Shown here piece after piece: positions 24,062 through 36,530 of a DNA stretch of 64,000 nucleotides (position 1 is the first letter of the stretch; every line of letters begins with the position of its first letter). Location of the stretch: NCBI RefSeq assembly GCF_021018805.1, contig NC_086283.1, forward strand, positions 62,388,182 through 62,452,181, read 5' to 3'. The notes beneath the pieces are model-generated. The model was not told where the DNA came from and searched no databases. It saw only the letters and a list, made by a program, of their open reading frames with translations. The DNA is from Prinia subflava (lineage: Eukaryota > Chordata > Aves > Passeriformes > Cisticolidae). Position numbers and translations under genes: made by a program.

Positions 24062-27000
24062 TTTACAAGGTTCATCATGATGACAGATTTTATCAACTTG
24101 TGACAATCTTTCAGACAGAACAAAAACAATGCATAGATTGTAGTTCTGTATATAGTTCTTTTTTTTTTTTTAGAAAAATATAATGTAAAAATATTGGGCC
24201 TTAGCTAGAGAAATATATTCTTAACACCTAGTGTTTATTTGTAGATGTTTTACATGATTATGCCAAGCTTCTTTCAAGTCTATATTTCAAAATAACATTT
24301 TTTTATTTATTTAAAAGTTTTTAAATTTTTGACAATTTTACTAGAGGGTAAATGATTTGAATGCCATTCTCTCATCAATTTCTGCCACGACTCACACCAG
24401 ACTGGTTTTCTGGTATTTCTAATATTTGGTTTCCTTTAACCAAGATGATTTACTCTTTCCTTAACAATGACAATAGCTGAAGTGAAAGAGCTGCATAAAA
24501 ATTACTTGGGCCTATTAGCGTCATTTAGAATAGTGGCACAATTTAAATGTGGCAATTGCAAGGTTTTTGAATGTAGGATATAAATCTTCTCTTCAAAATG
24601 CTGTTGATATTTTGACTGTTGAATTTAAATGAGATAGGGAATGTGCACACAGTTATATATTCCCTTGTTTTCTTTATCACTTTACCATGGTGGGAGGAAG
24701 AAAGAAATTTTAAAAATTAAAATACCAAAACTTCAGCTTTTAGACTTCTAATATTTTAAAATACCGAAGCTTCTGAAGTAGGAGTGAAGGAAATTAATTT
24801 ATGAGTTATTCCTCACTAGTCCATGCATTTTCTTGGTGTCAGTAACTGAAGTACAATTAGCTTCTATTTCATTATGAAATCGTATAGTCCTTTTTCTTCC
24901 TGGTTTAAGTTGTGTGCTTGGAGGTTCAGGTACAAAAAAAAAAAGCAAGTGTGAAAAAAACTAGCATGAAACATCTACTTTCATATTCCTCATACCTTTC
25001 CTTCACTAGGTATTTAGTTAATTGCTCAGTTAGATAGCCATGAATAGGTTGATCACATGTATACCTAGTGTTCTGATTTCTCCAGAGTTATTATCAGAAT
25101 TATACCTGGGTCAAAAGCAGACTAGGTGATGTTTAAATCTGGGGAGCAGAATTAAAGCTAATTTGTTTCTTTTTTCTTACTGCTTTTGGAAGTGTAAGAA
25201 TAATGGGAAGAATGGCCCTTTTTTCCCCATTCATGGAAGTAACAAAAGAAATGTGTCCATCAGCAGTTCCACTGGTTCAGGTTTCTACCTGTGACTCGAG
25301 TGAGCAGCTTCTGCTTTTCAGTTTTATTTTTGGTTATCATAAGCAGATTCTTTACATGAATTGAAACCACATCATCTATTTTCAAGATCCTTGAGCAGTT
25401 CAAGTCTGAAACATAGTTCTTGAACATTTTCTAGCTGGTGTTTGTGAGTCTGGAGGAATTTGTAACGTCCCTGGGGAAAATAAAAATAAGTTGAACCATT
25501 AACCTCAGTCTTATTCATGTTCAGGTCTTAAAGCAAATGTTCTTTCCTAGCTTCTTCAGATTATTTACCTGGAACATATAGGGAATCTCATCTACAGAGC
25601 AGTCAGTGAAGGTAGGAATTAGTCCTCTTTATTTCTTTCTCTTTTTAGCTTTTTTCCACTTAAAGATCATGACAGACCACCCCACGATCCTTGGTCTTCC
25701 TAAAATGCAACTTGTGACACAAAACAATGAGCCTAGTCATCTTCTTTAAGAGAAACTTGAGGAGGAAGCACTGATAGGCTTCTCTCCAGCCCATCAGAAG
25801 AGATATTGAGCGCTTGAAAAGACCTCTGGGTGAACACAGACAAAGCACCTCCATGACTAAACTCAGTACAGCAGCCAGAGAAATGTATGACCAACTGTCT
25901 CTCTCTCACAGAAGCTGTGAAACGCCTGCTCTTGGCAGTACCTGAAAACAAATGTATAGGTTTGACTAAGTTCATTGAGGGCTGTGTACAGAGAATTACA
26001 CAACAGCGTGGGTAGTTTTCTGAATCTGGGGCATGTCTTCCTCTCTCTTGCTGTAGGCAAAATATGTTTTGTAGAGGAGTTATTCTAAACACTCAAAGGA
26101 AGAGGCCACTTTCCCTCTGGCCTCCTATTTATTTAATTTTTCCTCCTGCCTGTGATTGACCATGGGACAGACTGCTGTGCCTGTCCCAATGAGAAGTTAT
26201 TGTCTCCAGGAGGCAGAGTACTGAGTGACTCAGCAGGCAATACTTTCTGTTCCGCCTAAAGTTTGTCTTTACCGTGCATAGAGTGTGTCATTCTCCCCAA
26301 GCAAGAAAAGCAAAAATTTATATTTTTATCAACCTCTCCAAGAGTCTTAACTCTGAAACTATCACAGTATTACCCTGGGCAGTATAGCAATAAAGAGTCT
26401 GGCATGTCGTTAATTAAAAAAAAAACAACAACTGTCTCTAGTTCTGACCTTCATTTCTCACATAAATGTTGGGGCTTTGTAGCAGCAGTTATACATATTA
26501 TACATATTATCTATCCATCTGTATCTATGCAAACTTGATCCTAATGACTCAAACATTGTTAAATAAGGATTAATTTATATCACATACATGACTAATTGGT
26601 AGGGATAAAACCTTTTTCACCTTCAATCATGACCAATCCATCTTCAGCATGTTTCAACATGATGGCAAGAGAGTTTTAAATTGAGTTCTGCACTTTTATT
26701 CTTCTTTTCTTTTATATGACTTTTAAATGCACATAATGGCAAAAGAGAACACAATTTTTCAGAGCACTGAAATTACTTCTTTCAAATTCACTTGTCTACA
26801 TAGAAGGTTAACATGGCTACAGAAAGGATGATTGCAAAACGAAAGAATCTTGCAGCCCTTAACAATTTTCTTGGATTCTTAAACAGGGCCAGTTTAAGAA
26901 TTGCATTATTGCATTAAACTATATTAAGGATTGCATATAATTACATTGCAGTCTTCAGTGAAGGCTTTCAAACAAGCCTCTAAGAATTCAAGTAGGAATC

Positions 27001-27996
27001 TGTCAGTCCAAAGTAAATATGTAATTTTCATGCTGGGCATTGGGAGTTCAGGTCACAAACAAGATTAGCCTTAAGGACACCAATGTTCACTTTTGAACAC
27101 CTGTGAACATTTAAGAAGGTATACCTCTCTTGAAACATTTTTATCCCTCAAATTTCTAAACAGCACGAAGTTAGTGAGCAAAATGGAGGTTGTTTTACTT
27201 TGTTTTTCAATGTCTGGAAAATCTTTACTCAGCTATTTCCTGAAGAATTATGGGAAGGCTAAAAAGGCTTCCTTTTGCCTCTTAAGCATACCATAGTTAT
27301 TAGGAAGACAGTTTTGTGCTAACTTTTGGTATGTTAGACCTCATCAGCCTCTCGAGACTGAAGTGTCCTGTTACTTTAAAAAAAGTGTGTGTCTGTTTTG
27401 ATGTCCTTTTGAGAGATTTCTACTCTGACACTGGATCGAAGACAAGCTTTTTGGGGAAAAGTACAATGTAAAGAAATTCTCTTATACATTTGACTCTTAA
27501 GCTACAGGATTTAATTTCAGTTTTTTGCTTGCACTCGAATGTACACATATTTAAATTTAAAATTTTATCTTACCTGTTTTATTCTACTTTAATGGAAGAA
27601 AAATTCTGTTTTCCTAACATGGTCTATTTTTTTAAATTTCATTATCTCTGATGCTGATTTGATGACAAAATTCTTCTATACTCTAATTTTTTTTCTTCAT
27701 CCTGGCTATAAAATCCTAACCAATGATTTCCAGAAATAATGGCAACAATAGTTAGGAACCTAAATAATTTTTACTATTATTTGAATAATGCAATAATAGT
27801 ACCATTTAATACAGAGTCCTGCTGGGGACTTATTTTGCCTGGACAGAATAAAAATATTATTTTCAAAATCAAATTAATCCTAAATAGTATACATGGGAAT
27901 GAATTAGTTTGAGTTCATTTTAAGAACAAGATACTTGTTAACAAATGAGATAGGTCTCTGGGTGAAAAGATGGGTGTCAAATTCCATCTCATGGAT
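24062..27996. other. Gene-free stretch
   Basis: Nearly 4 kb without gene or recognised transposon. An 11-nt T run lies at about 24161-24171. The minus-strand frame at 25733-26092 (119 codons) is the longest but resembles nothing I know. A small 'ttatacatat' repeat lies at about 26491-26512. Confidence 0.6.
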
Positions 27997-28105
27997 AATA
28001 GAATAAAACAGAATAATTTTAGTTGGATAATACCAACTATGATCTTCTAGTCCAACTGCCTGAACAATTCTGGGATGAGAAAATATTAAAACTGACAGGC
28101 TTGAT
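27997..28105 (-). mobile_element. CR1 LINE, reverse, 3' part of a copy split by an LTR
   Basis: The reverse complement of a CR1 tail ('cagaataattttagttgg', 'gatcttctagtccaactgcc') continues to 'aaactgacaggctt', where the LTR at 28106 interrupts it. The CR1 resumes at 28653 with the sequence that normally follows ('gcattaaacaccactc'). Confidence 0.8.
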
Positions 28106-28652
28106 TGTTGTAGTTCAACCCAGTCCAGCAATGAGGCACCACAAACACACGCACTCACTCTCCCACCATGTGATGGGGGAGAGAATGAGACCAGTAAAAA
28201 TGAGAAAACTCATGGGTTGAGATAAAAACAGTTTAACAGGTAAAGCAAAGCCCACATTTGCAAAGCAAACCAAGGAAATCATGCATGACACCCCATGGGT
28301 AGGCAAGTGTTCAGTCATCTCCAGGAGCATGGAGCACTCCAGATGTCTCCCCCATCCTTCTTCTCCCCACTTGTATGCTGAGCATGACATCACAGGATGT
28401 AGGATATCCCTTGGGTCAGCTGGGGTCAGCTGTCCCAGCTGTGTCCCCTCCCAGTTCCCTGCACACCCCCCCCTCCTTGATGGTGGGATGGCTGAGGAGC
28501 AGCAAAGGCCTTGGCTCTGTGCAAGCCCTGCTCAGCAGTAACAAAACCATCCTTGTGTTATCAGCCCTGTTTTCAGCATGAATCCAAAACACACCCTCAT
28601 AATGGAGGCTGCCATGGAGAAAATTAACACTATCCCAGCCAAAACAAGCACA
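28106..28652 (-). mobile_element. Solo ERV LTR, family A, inserted in CR1
   Basis: A 547-bp LTR on the minus strand. Read on that strand it starts TGTGCTTGTTTTGGCTGGGA and ends GAACTACAACA. Its U3 holds 'aagggatatcctacatcc' and 'tgtgatgtcatgctcagcat', words I recognise from an abundant passerine LTR. The usual TATA box is degenerate (CATACAAG, near 28370-28377), and the usual ATTAAA poly(A) signal reads GTTAAA (near 28232). It is a solo LTR because CR1 sequence abuts both ends. A target-site duplication is not clear (left flank 'cttgat', right flank 'atggag'). Confidence 0.9.
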
Positions 28653-29275
28653 ATGGAGCATTAAACACCACTCTAGTAAGCCTGTTCCAGGTTTTGATCA
28701 CCCTCATAGTAAAAAATTGTTTCCTATTGTCAAGTCCAAACCTCTCCTGATGCAACTTTGAACCAAGTCGATATGTCTGCTAACACTGAATCCTAGAGAG
28801 AAGAGCTGAGCATCTCCCTTTCCACCCCCCTTCGTCAGGAACCTGTAGAGAGCAGTGAGGTCAGCCTCATCCTCCTTTTCTGCAAATGAGGCCAGTCCAG
28901 AGTCCTCAGCCACTCCTCACAGGACTGGCTGGCCAGCCCTTTCACCAGCTCTGTTGGCCTCCCTGGACACAACCAAGGACCAGCAGGTCCCTCTCAAATG
29001 GAGCGGCCCAGCACAGCTCAGGCTACACCAGTGCTGAATATAGCAGGATGATCTTGTCTCTGACCATGAGGGAGAAGATTCTCTCTGGCTGTGCTGTGTT
29101 TGACTCCCCCATGATGCTGTTTGCCCTCTCAGCTGCCTGGGCACACTGCTGGCTCATAGTGAGCCTGCTGCCAACCAGCAACCCCAGATCCTGTTCTGCA
29201 GGGCTGATCTCCAGCCTCTCCTCTCCCAGTTTATGCTTGTATACAGAAGGACAGGGCATTAACCATCCCACTTTC
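28653..29275 (-). mobile_element. CR1 LINE, reverse, ORF2 part of the split copy
   Basis: The reverse complement runs through the CR1 ORF2 C-terminus. Between about 29245 and 29025 the minus frame still reads conserved pieces such as 'EKDLG-LV'-like and 'MSQQCAQAA' followed by 'LLYSALV'. Nearer 28860 it reads 'LQKRRMRLTSLL', the 'LEKRRLRGDLI' motif. Stops and frameshifts interrupt it elsewhere. With 27997-28105 it makes one ~730-bp CR1 that predates the LTR. Confidence 0.93.
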
Positions 29276-29543
29276 CTGATTCGAGTTCACTCAGCATATT
29301 ACTCCTTCCACCATCTCATTTTTTTTCGTCACACACAACTCTGAAGCACAATGCTTATTCATCTCCACATGAAAATTTTACCCTCTTACTTTTCTTCATC
29401 TACTTAGCCATTTTGTCAAAAAGCTTTGTACTGACTAAAATCCTTCTGGCAAACCTCATTTTTTATCAACAACCTATTAATTAATGGCACAGTCCTTTAA
29501 TTTACCTCTCACTCCATATTTAGTAGTAGTAATAGTAATAACA
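29276..29543. other. Short gene-free spacer
   Basis: T/C-rich sequence with no recognised feature, ending in a degenerate TAG/TAA trinucleotide run (29520-29541) that leads into the satellite. Confidence 0.6.
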
Positions 29544-29664
29544 ATAAATGATAAATGATAAATGATAAATGATAAATGATAAATGATAAATGATAAATGA
29601 TAAATGATAAATGATAAATGATAAATGATAAATGATAAATGATAAATGATAAATGATAAATGAT
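29544..29664. repeat. (ATAAATG)n heptanucleotide satellite
   Basis: About 17 near-perfect copies of the 7-bp unit ATAAATG, 121 bp in all. Because 21 nt hold three units, the minus strand translates as a 7-residue periodic peptide, an artefact and not a gene. Confidence 0.98.
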
Positions 29665-29665
29665 G

Positions 29666-29713
<48 letters not shown>
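29666..29713. repeat. (ATA)n trinucleotide microsatellite
   Basis: About 16 ATA units directly after the heptamer array, with only a GATG junction between them. The two make one compound satellite of ~170 bp and should be highly polymorphic. Confidence 0.97.
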
Positions 29714-30210
29714 TAGCGCTTTGGGAAAACAGCTCTCCTCTCAAAATTGCTTTTGTTTGCATCATCTACTTTGATCCTTTTCTCTGTATCTTCTATCTCT
29801 CAACAAGGCAGATGTAACCTTAAGGTTACTTTTACCCAGTAAACATTTATAAATAGTACCAAAGAACAGCTAAAGCCTGGAGTTAAAACAAGGAGATAAA
29901 ACTGAATTTAGTCCATTCCAAAGTTATTTACTTTTACTGCCCCATTTGCTTTCACTGTTTTCTTATCTTGAATTTCATTCTCTGCATCTTGACATTTTTG
30001 CTTCATTGTGCATTGTTCTAGTCCTTTTCTCCTTCTCTCTTTTTCTGTCATTTCCCTTCATTTTTCTAATCTCTTTTTTCCATCCCACCAAGTTGAAAAA
30101 ACAATAGTATTTCCCATTTTTCCTCTTGTTTTCTGAGTGTGGTCTTCCTTCTGTGTATTTTGCCTTTATTTTCCCTTTCCTGCAAGCTATTCCATTTCTC
30201 TTCCCACCTG
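29714..30210. other. Gene-free stretch
   Basis: T/C-rich sequence, with many CTT and TTTC words between 29990 and 30190. No gene supported. Confidence 0.6.
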
Positions 30211-30335
30211 TTTTTTTTCAGTTTGGGGGTTTTTTTGTTTGTTTGTTGATTAGTCCTTTGGTTGGTTCGTTGTTTTGGTTGTTTGTTTTAGTTTTTTGTT
30301 TGTTGGTGGTTATTTTGTCGTTTGCTTTTTTGCAA
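30211..30335 (+). repeat. G/T-rich low-complexity tract
   Basis: Plus-strand G/T tract with 'ggttggttcg' and 'tgtttgtt' words. The open frames over 30126-30446 derive from it. Confidence 0.85.
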
Positions 30336-31515
30336 GACCACTCTAGATCATTCTTATTTACACAACATCATCTCTTCATATCATCTTTTTTTCCTACTTC
30401 TACTTTTCCTGCCTCACATAAATGTAGGAGCAGTGGAAAGGATTGATGCTGAGATTCTCAAAACAAGAGGAGGAATTTGGGCACCTTGTCAGACCTCGGC
30501 AGAGGATGGCTTATGGGTTGCAGGTATCTGTATCAATACAAATTGCAATTTTCCCTTGCAGCTTTGTATGTCACCCTCTGTATGTTATTTTCAGTTGGCC
30601 AAGTAATGTTAGTTCAGCTCTGGAAAGTGCGTTGAAGGCATAGCTGTGTCCAACCTTTCAGTGCTCAAGCATTGCTCTTTAGGTGCAAGGAGCAGAGGGG
30701 AAGGACGATAGACTGTGATGGACTCTATCCACTCTTTGCCAGGATCAGGACATTCTGGAGAGCCCCTTATGGGTGGAGAAACCCTGGTTGTGGTGTTCTT
30801 TATGTCTCCACACTCACAGAGTGAATTGGAGTATGGCCTGGCAGGGTAATCAACAGGGAAAGATGCAGGTATGAATTCATGCCACCCACAGTGACTTCTT
30901 CACTAGAGTTTGAATTGTGTGTGAACAGCTCTCAGCAGTTCTCATTTAAGCCACAAAAATGTCAAAATATCTTACTGAGTGAAAAACATACGTGAGTTAC
31001 CAGGGCTGACTGCTCCTGAGTTCATGCCTCTTTGCAAACAACTTCTGAAATGAGTTTTCCCTCCTCCCCCAAGCTATCATTAAGCCATTCATACGTTTTG
31101 AGATGTGAAGGGCTTTTTAAATTTGTTTTTAAAGCTCTCCTTTAAAATAAAGTGCTTCTCATATAGAGGGATTTATTCTTTTCCTAGTGTAGTGAATGAT
31201 AAAACTACTGTGGACTATGAAAAGGCAGCATAGTTGTCTCTATCTTCAGCTGTGTAACATGTCTGGAATCCACATATTCTACTACTGGAAAATGAAAGAT
31301 TTGAAAACATTAACACATCAAGGAAAAATTGCAAGAAGGAATGAAGCAAAAGTATTGTGATTAGAACAAAATCATCTATTGCCATATGCTTTCTCTACAG
31401 AGAAAACAGTTTAGACACCCATCACATGAAAGAACTCAGCTAAGCCTTTCCCTGGCAATAGTCTACTTACATAGTTTCTAGATAAATGCTTATAATTCAT
31501 CAGCAGTTCTGTCCC
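30336..31515. other. Gene-free stretch
   Basis: No gene supported. 30610-30860 is somewhat GC-richer and may be an old unrecognised interspersed repeat. Confidence 0.5.
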
Positions 31516-31543
31516 TTAATTTAATTTAATTTAATTTAATTTA
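31516..31543. repeat. (TTAAT)n pentanucleotide microsatellite
   Basis: Five to six perfect units of TTAAT (equivalently AATTT). Confidence 0.95.
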
Positions 31544-34071
31544 TCAAAGACTTTTCAGAACTCTAAACAGAAACACCTGCTTCTGATTAATTCTCAGCTT
31601 TTCATAAAAGGTGAAAAATGGTGAAACAAAGATACTACCTTCTTTGTTTTTCTTATGCTTATTCTTACTCTTAATCTTTTTTTCTTATGCACATTATTAA
31701 TTTTTGATCTTGGTCATATCCTTACTCTTACTGAACTCTGTTTCTCTCCATGTCCGAGGCTGTGACCACTCACTGAAGTATTTGGAGATTGTTAGGAGAT
31801 ACAAATGCTGAAGTATTTTTCAGAATCATGTCATCAAGGCATTTTGTATATGGTGAACAATGTAGGACATATTGCCCATACTTTAAGTTACCTGTGCTTG
31901 TTTTGAAGTACTTTGTAATGCAAAAGTGAAAAGGAGTCTTGAGCATCTGCTGCAGGTATACAATTGCTGAAAGCAAAATACATGTTCAGAAAAGCCTGTG
32001 TGTTTTTATATTTCACACTGGAATCATTCAAATTACTCCTTTTAAATTAAACTTTTAAAAGAATAACTGACCCATCTGACAACAATAGCCATTATTAATT
32101 TAGAGAAAGAAGTAAATAAAGTTTTAGCAGCAGTAGTTTTTTCTCATATTACGTTCAATTTTAATTGAAAAATCCCTAAAATAGCTTGACTTTAAAGTCT
32201 ACTTGAAGGTATACAATTTTGTCTTGTATTTGATGATAAGTCATTTTGTGTCATGACTGTTAGCTCCTTCATTTTGTTTGTCCCTGTATTAAAACTAAAA
32301 TCATTCTACAAACACCCATGAACCTCATATCTTCCTTTAAATGCCTCCATAATTCTCATTACAGTTTATAGCAAAGGCAATACTCGCAATACTTGTAGCA
32401 TAGCAACCTCCTAATTCTCTGATGAGTTCTTAAAAACTGTCTTTTTGTGAGCACCTTCACCTGCCAAAGACTTTTGTTTTCTTCTGTCACTTTTCTAGTA
32501 CACCCCTTGCAAGAGTGTATATAAAATGGAAAAGGCTGTTGCAGGTATGCCCTCTGGTTCTGGATTGATCTCCAGATCAATCTCTGAAGTTTGATCTCTC
32601 TCTGAAGTTTGAACTTCAAATCAATTTTGAAGAGGGTTGTATTTCAAAAACTGGCAATTTCCAATAATTTTGACAACAAGTCTTCAAGAGAAGGATCCTA
32701 ATAACGCTTCGGTAAAACAGTCTTGAGATAATACACCGTTTTTTAGTCACCAAACAATGTACATGTGAACTGAAATATTGAAAGAATACACTGTTGGTTA
32801 AAATGATGAGTCTTCATTAATTCTGAAGGTCAAGAAATTCTTGGTTTTTATTTCATTGTGTCACAACACCACAAGATCATGGTTCATCTCTCTAATATAC
32901 TGGTAGTATGCTAATGTTCATGGCCCTGTCCTATAAGTTTTTGTGCCAAGTATTTCAGTTTCATATCTTTAGCATACCAAAGTCCCTTAGGTACAGTATT
33001 TCATCTCATTTGAAAGGTCTTATGCAGTAGAATTGAGACCAGCTCTGGATACTGTTAAAATTTCACAGTAATCTTTTCTCACTCACATTCTGCCAAAATG
33101 AAAATTCTTTTTTTTTGTCATACTTCCGTCAAAATAAAATTCTGTTATTTAGCTCGGAAGGAAAATGCTGTTAGGGAAAGTCCATCTGACTTACAACAGA
33201 AAAGGGAGGAGAGTTCAAGAGCGTATATAATACCATAAGCAATTCAGTGATCAAAAACAAACCTCACTGCTCTTCTTTCTTTCTTTAGGATGCCTGTCAA
33301 TTATGTTAAACAGAATTCATTTTTATCCTGTAACATGAATAAAGATAGCTGGTACCAAAACCTGTTACGCATGTGAAATGGAGAAACACACTCCTGTTTT
33401 TCAAGAAACAATGATTACCTTACCAGTTGTATCTTATTGAATCTGAAAGAGCTTTTTTTATTGTAATTATATTCTGATTGAATTTTTCAGGCATCTATGA
33501 TTATAGTAATGCAGCTTTTATTTTCTTTTAAATCATAGATTTCATAAAGAAATGCACAATGCCTGGCACAAAAAAAAGGGTCTTTTTTCTCTCTTTGAAG
33601 GGAAAACATATTCATCAGAAAGCAGCAAAGCATAGAACATTGTCTTGAAATCTTGCATCGTGGTTTAAAAACTGAAGCCAATTTGGAACTGGATTTCATA
33701 ATAGAAATATTTGGCACTTTTTCCTCCTACTATGCTAAGCCAAAGTCAAAGGGCTTACAATTTATTTTTCATGGTTTGGAGTATAGTTACTTAATGGTGT
33801 CCCTTTCCAGACTTTAAAAAAAAAAAAAAAAAAAGGCAAGAAACCCAAACAAACAAACAAAATCATCTCTGGTCTATATCTGGGTAACTATTCTTCCCAT
33901 AATCTTTGTGAGGAATCAAAGTGATAATGGCAATTAGCTGAAGTAAAAATATGTGAAATGAAAAGAAATGTGTAATTAAATTGTAATTAAGTATGTAGCA
34001 TGAATTGATTTGTAAATCAAAATATAAAATACAAAATAAAGTAAACTAGACAATACTAGATTAGTTTACAC
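31544..34071. other. Gene-free stretch with an inverted-repeat cluster
   Basis: At 32563-32582 the arms GATTGATCT and AGATCAATC are separated by CC. Just after, 'ctctgaagtttga' occurs twice, and the second copy continues into a GAAGTT/AACTTC inverted repeat with a 2-nt spacer (about 32604-32617). A 19-nt A run followed by CAAA words lies at 33816-33863. No gene is seen. Confidence 0.6.
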
Positions 34072-34490
34072 TAGACTAGACTAGTTGGGTTGGAAGAATC
34101 TACAGTGATCCTTCAGTCCAACTGCCTGACCACTTCATGGCTGAAGTTTTTAAGTTTTTAAGACATTGCTCAAATGCCTCTTAAACACACAGCCTTGGGG
34201 CATTGTTTACTTACTGAGGAAGCCTGTTGCAGCATCCGACCATGCTCTCAGTAATGAAGTGCTTCCCGATGTCAAGTCCAAACCTCCAAACCTGCCCTGA
34301 CACAACTCGTTCCCAGCTTGATCCCAGAGCAAAGAGCTCAGCACCTCCTCCCCACTCACCCTCCCCGGGTAGCTGTAGAGAGCTATGAGGTTTCCTGTCA
34401 GCCTTCTTTTCTCTAAACTCAACAAACCAGAGTCCTCAGCTGAATCTCACAGGACATAACTACCAGCCCTGTAAACAGCTTTCCTCATGG
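34072..34490 (-). mobile_element. CR1 LINE, reverse, 3' fragment
   Basis: The reverse complement begins at the tail ('gttgggttggaagaatc', 'cttcagtccaactgcctgac') and passes through the 3' UTR into ORF2. The minus frame near 34425-34370 reads 'SLEKRRLTGNLIALYSY', the conserved CR1 C-terminal motif. The frame is broken beyond that. Confidence 0.93.
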
Positions 34491-36239
34491 CATAACAAAC
34501 ACGATCTTATTTTGTTGAGACTCTTTGCTCATCATGTGATCCGATCTGCATAAAAATAAAATGTGAAAAACACTTAATAGCAGATTTGACTTTCCTTGTT
34601 TTAAGGACTTATCAAACTCTAGAGATACGTCTCTGCAAGGAGCATTTCTGCATAATTTTACTCAGTCCACAGGAGAAGATATTTTCCATTGCTATGAAAT
34701 ACAGCATAGCATGTTTAAAGAATGATACAGTGATATATGAAAATGCAGTGGCAGATATTGATGCAAATTCTTCAAGTTATTGAGTAAATAATAGAAACAT
34801 CTGGATTAAAAGATCTGAATTTTATATGTGGATGCTTTTTCACATCCACAGTCAATGTTTTTCATGAAAATCTGTATTTCCATCTGCCTATTCATTAAAC
34901 CTTATAAGATTGCTTTCTTTTTTTGCTTTAATTTGCTTTCTCATTTTGCTTTATTTTGCTTTCTCACTTTGCTTCATATTTCATTTGAATTATTGACGAT
35001 TTTCTTTCTCAAAATAATTTTTGAAGGTACAGTCCATAGGGCCATTACAACAACTGCAGCATCATGTTATTTATATATTATCATCTCTACAGCATTTGAA
35101 GATTTACAGATATCTTTCTAGGCAAAAGTTTTTTGAATAAAAATATTCCTGAGTTTGGGTGGACCTAAAGAACCTCCTTCAGAAATTCTCTGCAGCTTTT
35201 GTAAACACCTTGTGTACAGAGGTTCATAATGGACTTATACATGAAGCTAAGCCATCAGACCTTTATAAAAGAGAAAATAGTAGGAATGATAGAGATAACA
35301 GGACATGTCTGTTCTGTGGTCTTTTCTGTATTGGTCTTTTCTGTGGGATTTCACTCTCAAATACGATTTCAGAGAGACCTTTGCAGCTTTCACATTAAAC
35401 ATACATTTTTGCCACAACCCTGTGAAATTAGCCCACAAGGCAAGGATTATAATATTATAATGGAAGAACTGAAATCTGATTTTACTCCTTTGGTTTATTT
35501 TCAAATGTTAACAGTTCACATCTGTAGTGTTAAATCTCTCGTATCTACATATTTTAAATGCAAGTTAAGGTTAGCATTTGCACCATTGTTTTTGATGTAG
35601 TGCAGCTGGCTTGAAAATGCAAACCTGCAAAAGCTTCTCAGGCCTCACGAAGCACAGCAACATAATGAGAAATGGTGAGCGTAAATTAAATTTGAGCTCA
35701 TTTTATTAAAATTTTGATCAGTGTCATCTATGGAAAACTTAGTTCAATTCATGTTAAAATATGTTTCAAGTACCAAAAAAAAAGAGTATCAATGTAAAGC
35801 AGATGATTCTTCCACATCTGATTATTCCACATCTGGAGTAGCCTAGATGGTTGCTCTATGAAGCTGATGTCAGAGGAGCCTCAACTTTTAAGAGCAAGAG
35901 GTATGTAGGAGCAAGGAAAACCTTAGCCACCTGATTTTGCAAGAAACATGCTTCCTATTAGACAACATAAACGATGGAGTCATAGGATGGCAAACCTAGG
36001 AAGCTGTTAACTAAGAACCTAAAAATCACATCTGCCTATGTTCATCAGTTTAATGATTTGGAGGATGGCATAGAGACACCAAACCCTAATGCTTCTTTGG
36101 ACTCTGAATTATGTCAGGGAAAGTAGCTGAGAAGTTGATGCAGAATCTTGTTATAATCCAACTACTGAGAGAGGCCCTTGCCCAAGTTAAGGTGCAAACA
36201 ACACTGTATGCTGAAGTCAATAATATGGACCTTATTTAA
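34491..36239. other. Gene-free stretch
   Basis: No gene supported. A degenerate ~22-bp repeat of 'ttttgctttctca'-type units occupies about 34920-34980, and 'attccacatctg' is repeated at about 35810-35838. The plus frames at 35159-35600 have no recognised motif. Confidence 0.55.
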
Positions 36240-36530
36240 TAGTAAATGTGAAGTAGAAAGATAGAAAGAAACAAAAAAGGAGACCGGGAGAGAGGGAGAG
36301 GAGGAAGAGAGAGAAAGAGGAGAGAAGGAGGGGAAAAAGGAGGAGCAGTGAGGGGGGAAAGACATGCCGATCCAGCATCATCCCATTGATCCTTCTTCAC
36401 CCTAAGGTTCTAGGTTGTGGGGGTCCCAGAGTCCCACAGATACTGGAGTGTAACTTGGAGCAGCACGTGTTTGAGCAGTTGCATTCTTTCCCACAATTTG
36501 TCACACTGTTGCATTATAAAGTGCATTATA
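36240..36530. mobile_element. Possible LTR-type repeat with purine tract
   Basis: A purine-only stretch (about 36252-36362, mostly GA/GAA/GGA) is followed by 'gatccagcatcatcccatt', 'gatccttcttcaccctaagg' and 'ggtcccagagtcccacagat'. From memory this order resembles a passerine LTR that also has a long GA tract upstream of the same kind of sequence. Boundaries, strand and family are uncertain. The purine tract itself is certain and could form triplex DNA. Confidence 0.4.

Noticed and set aside
25733..26092. 119-codon minus-strand frame outside any repeat
   Set aside because: No recognisable domain, no splice context and ordinary base composition. A frame of this length is expected by chance somewhere in 64 kb of six-frame sequence.
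29520..29765. Minus-strand frame with a 7-residue periodic repeat
   Set aside because: It is the translation of the ATAAATG and ATA satellites.
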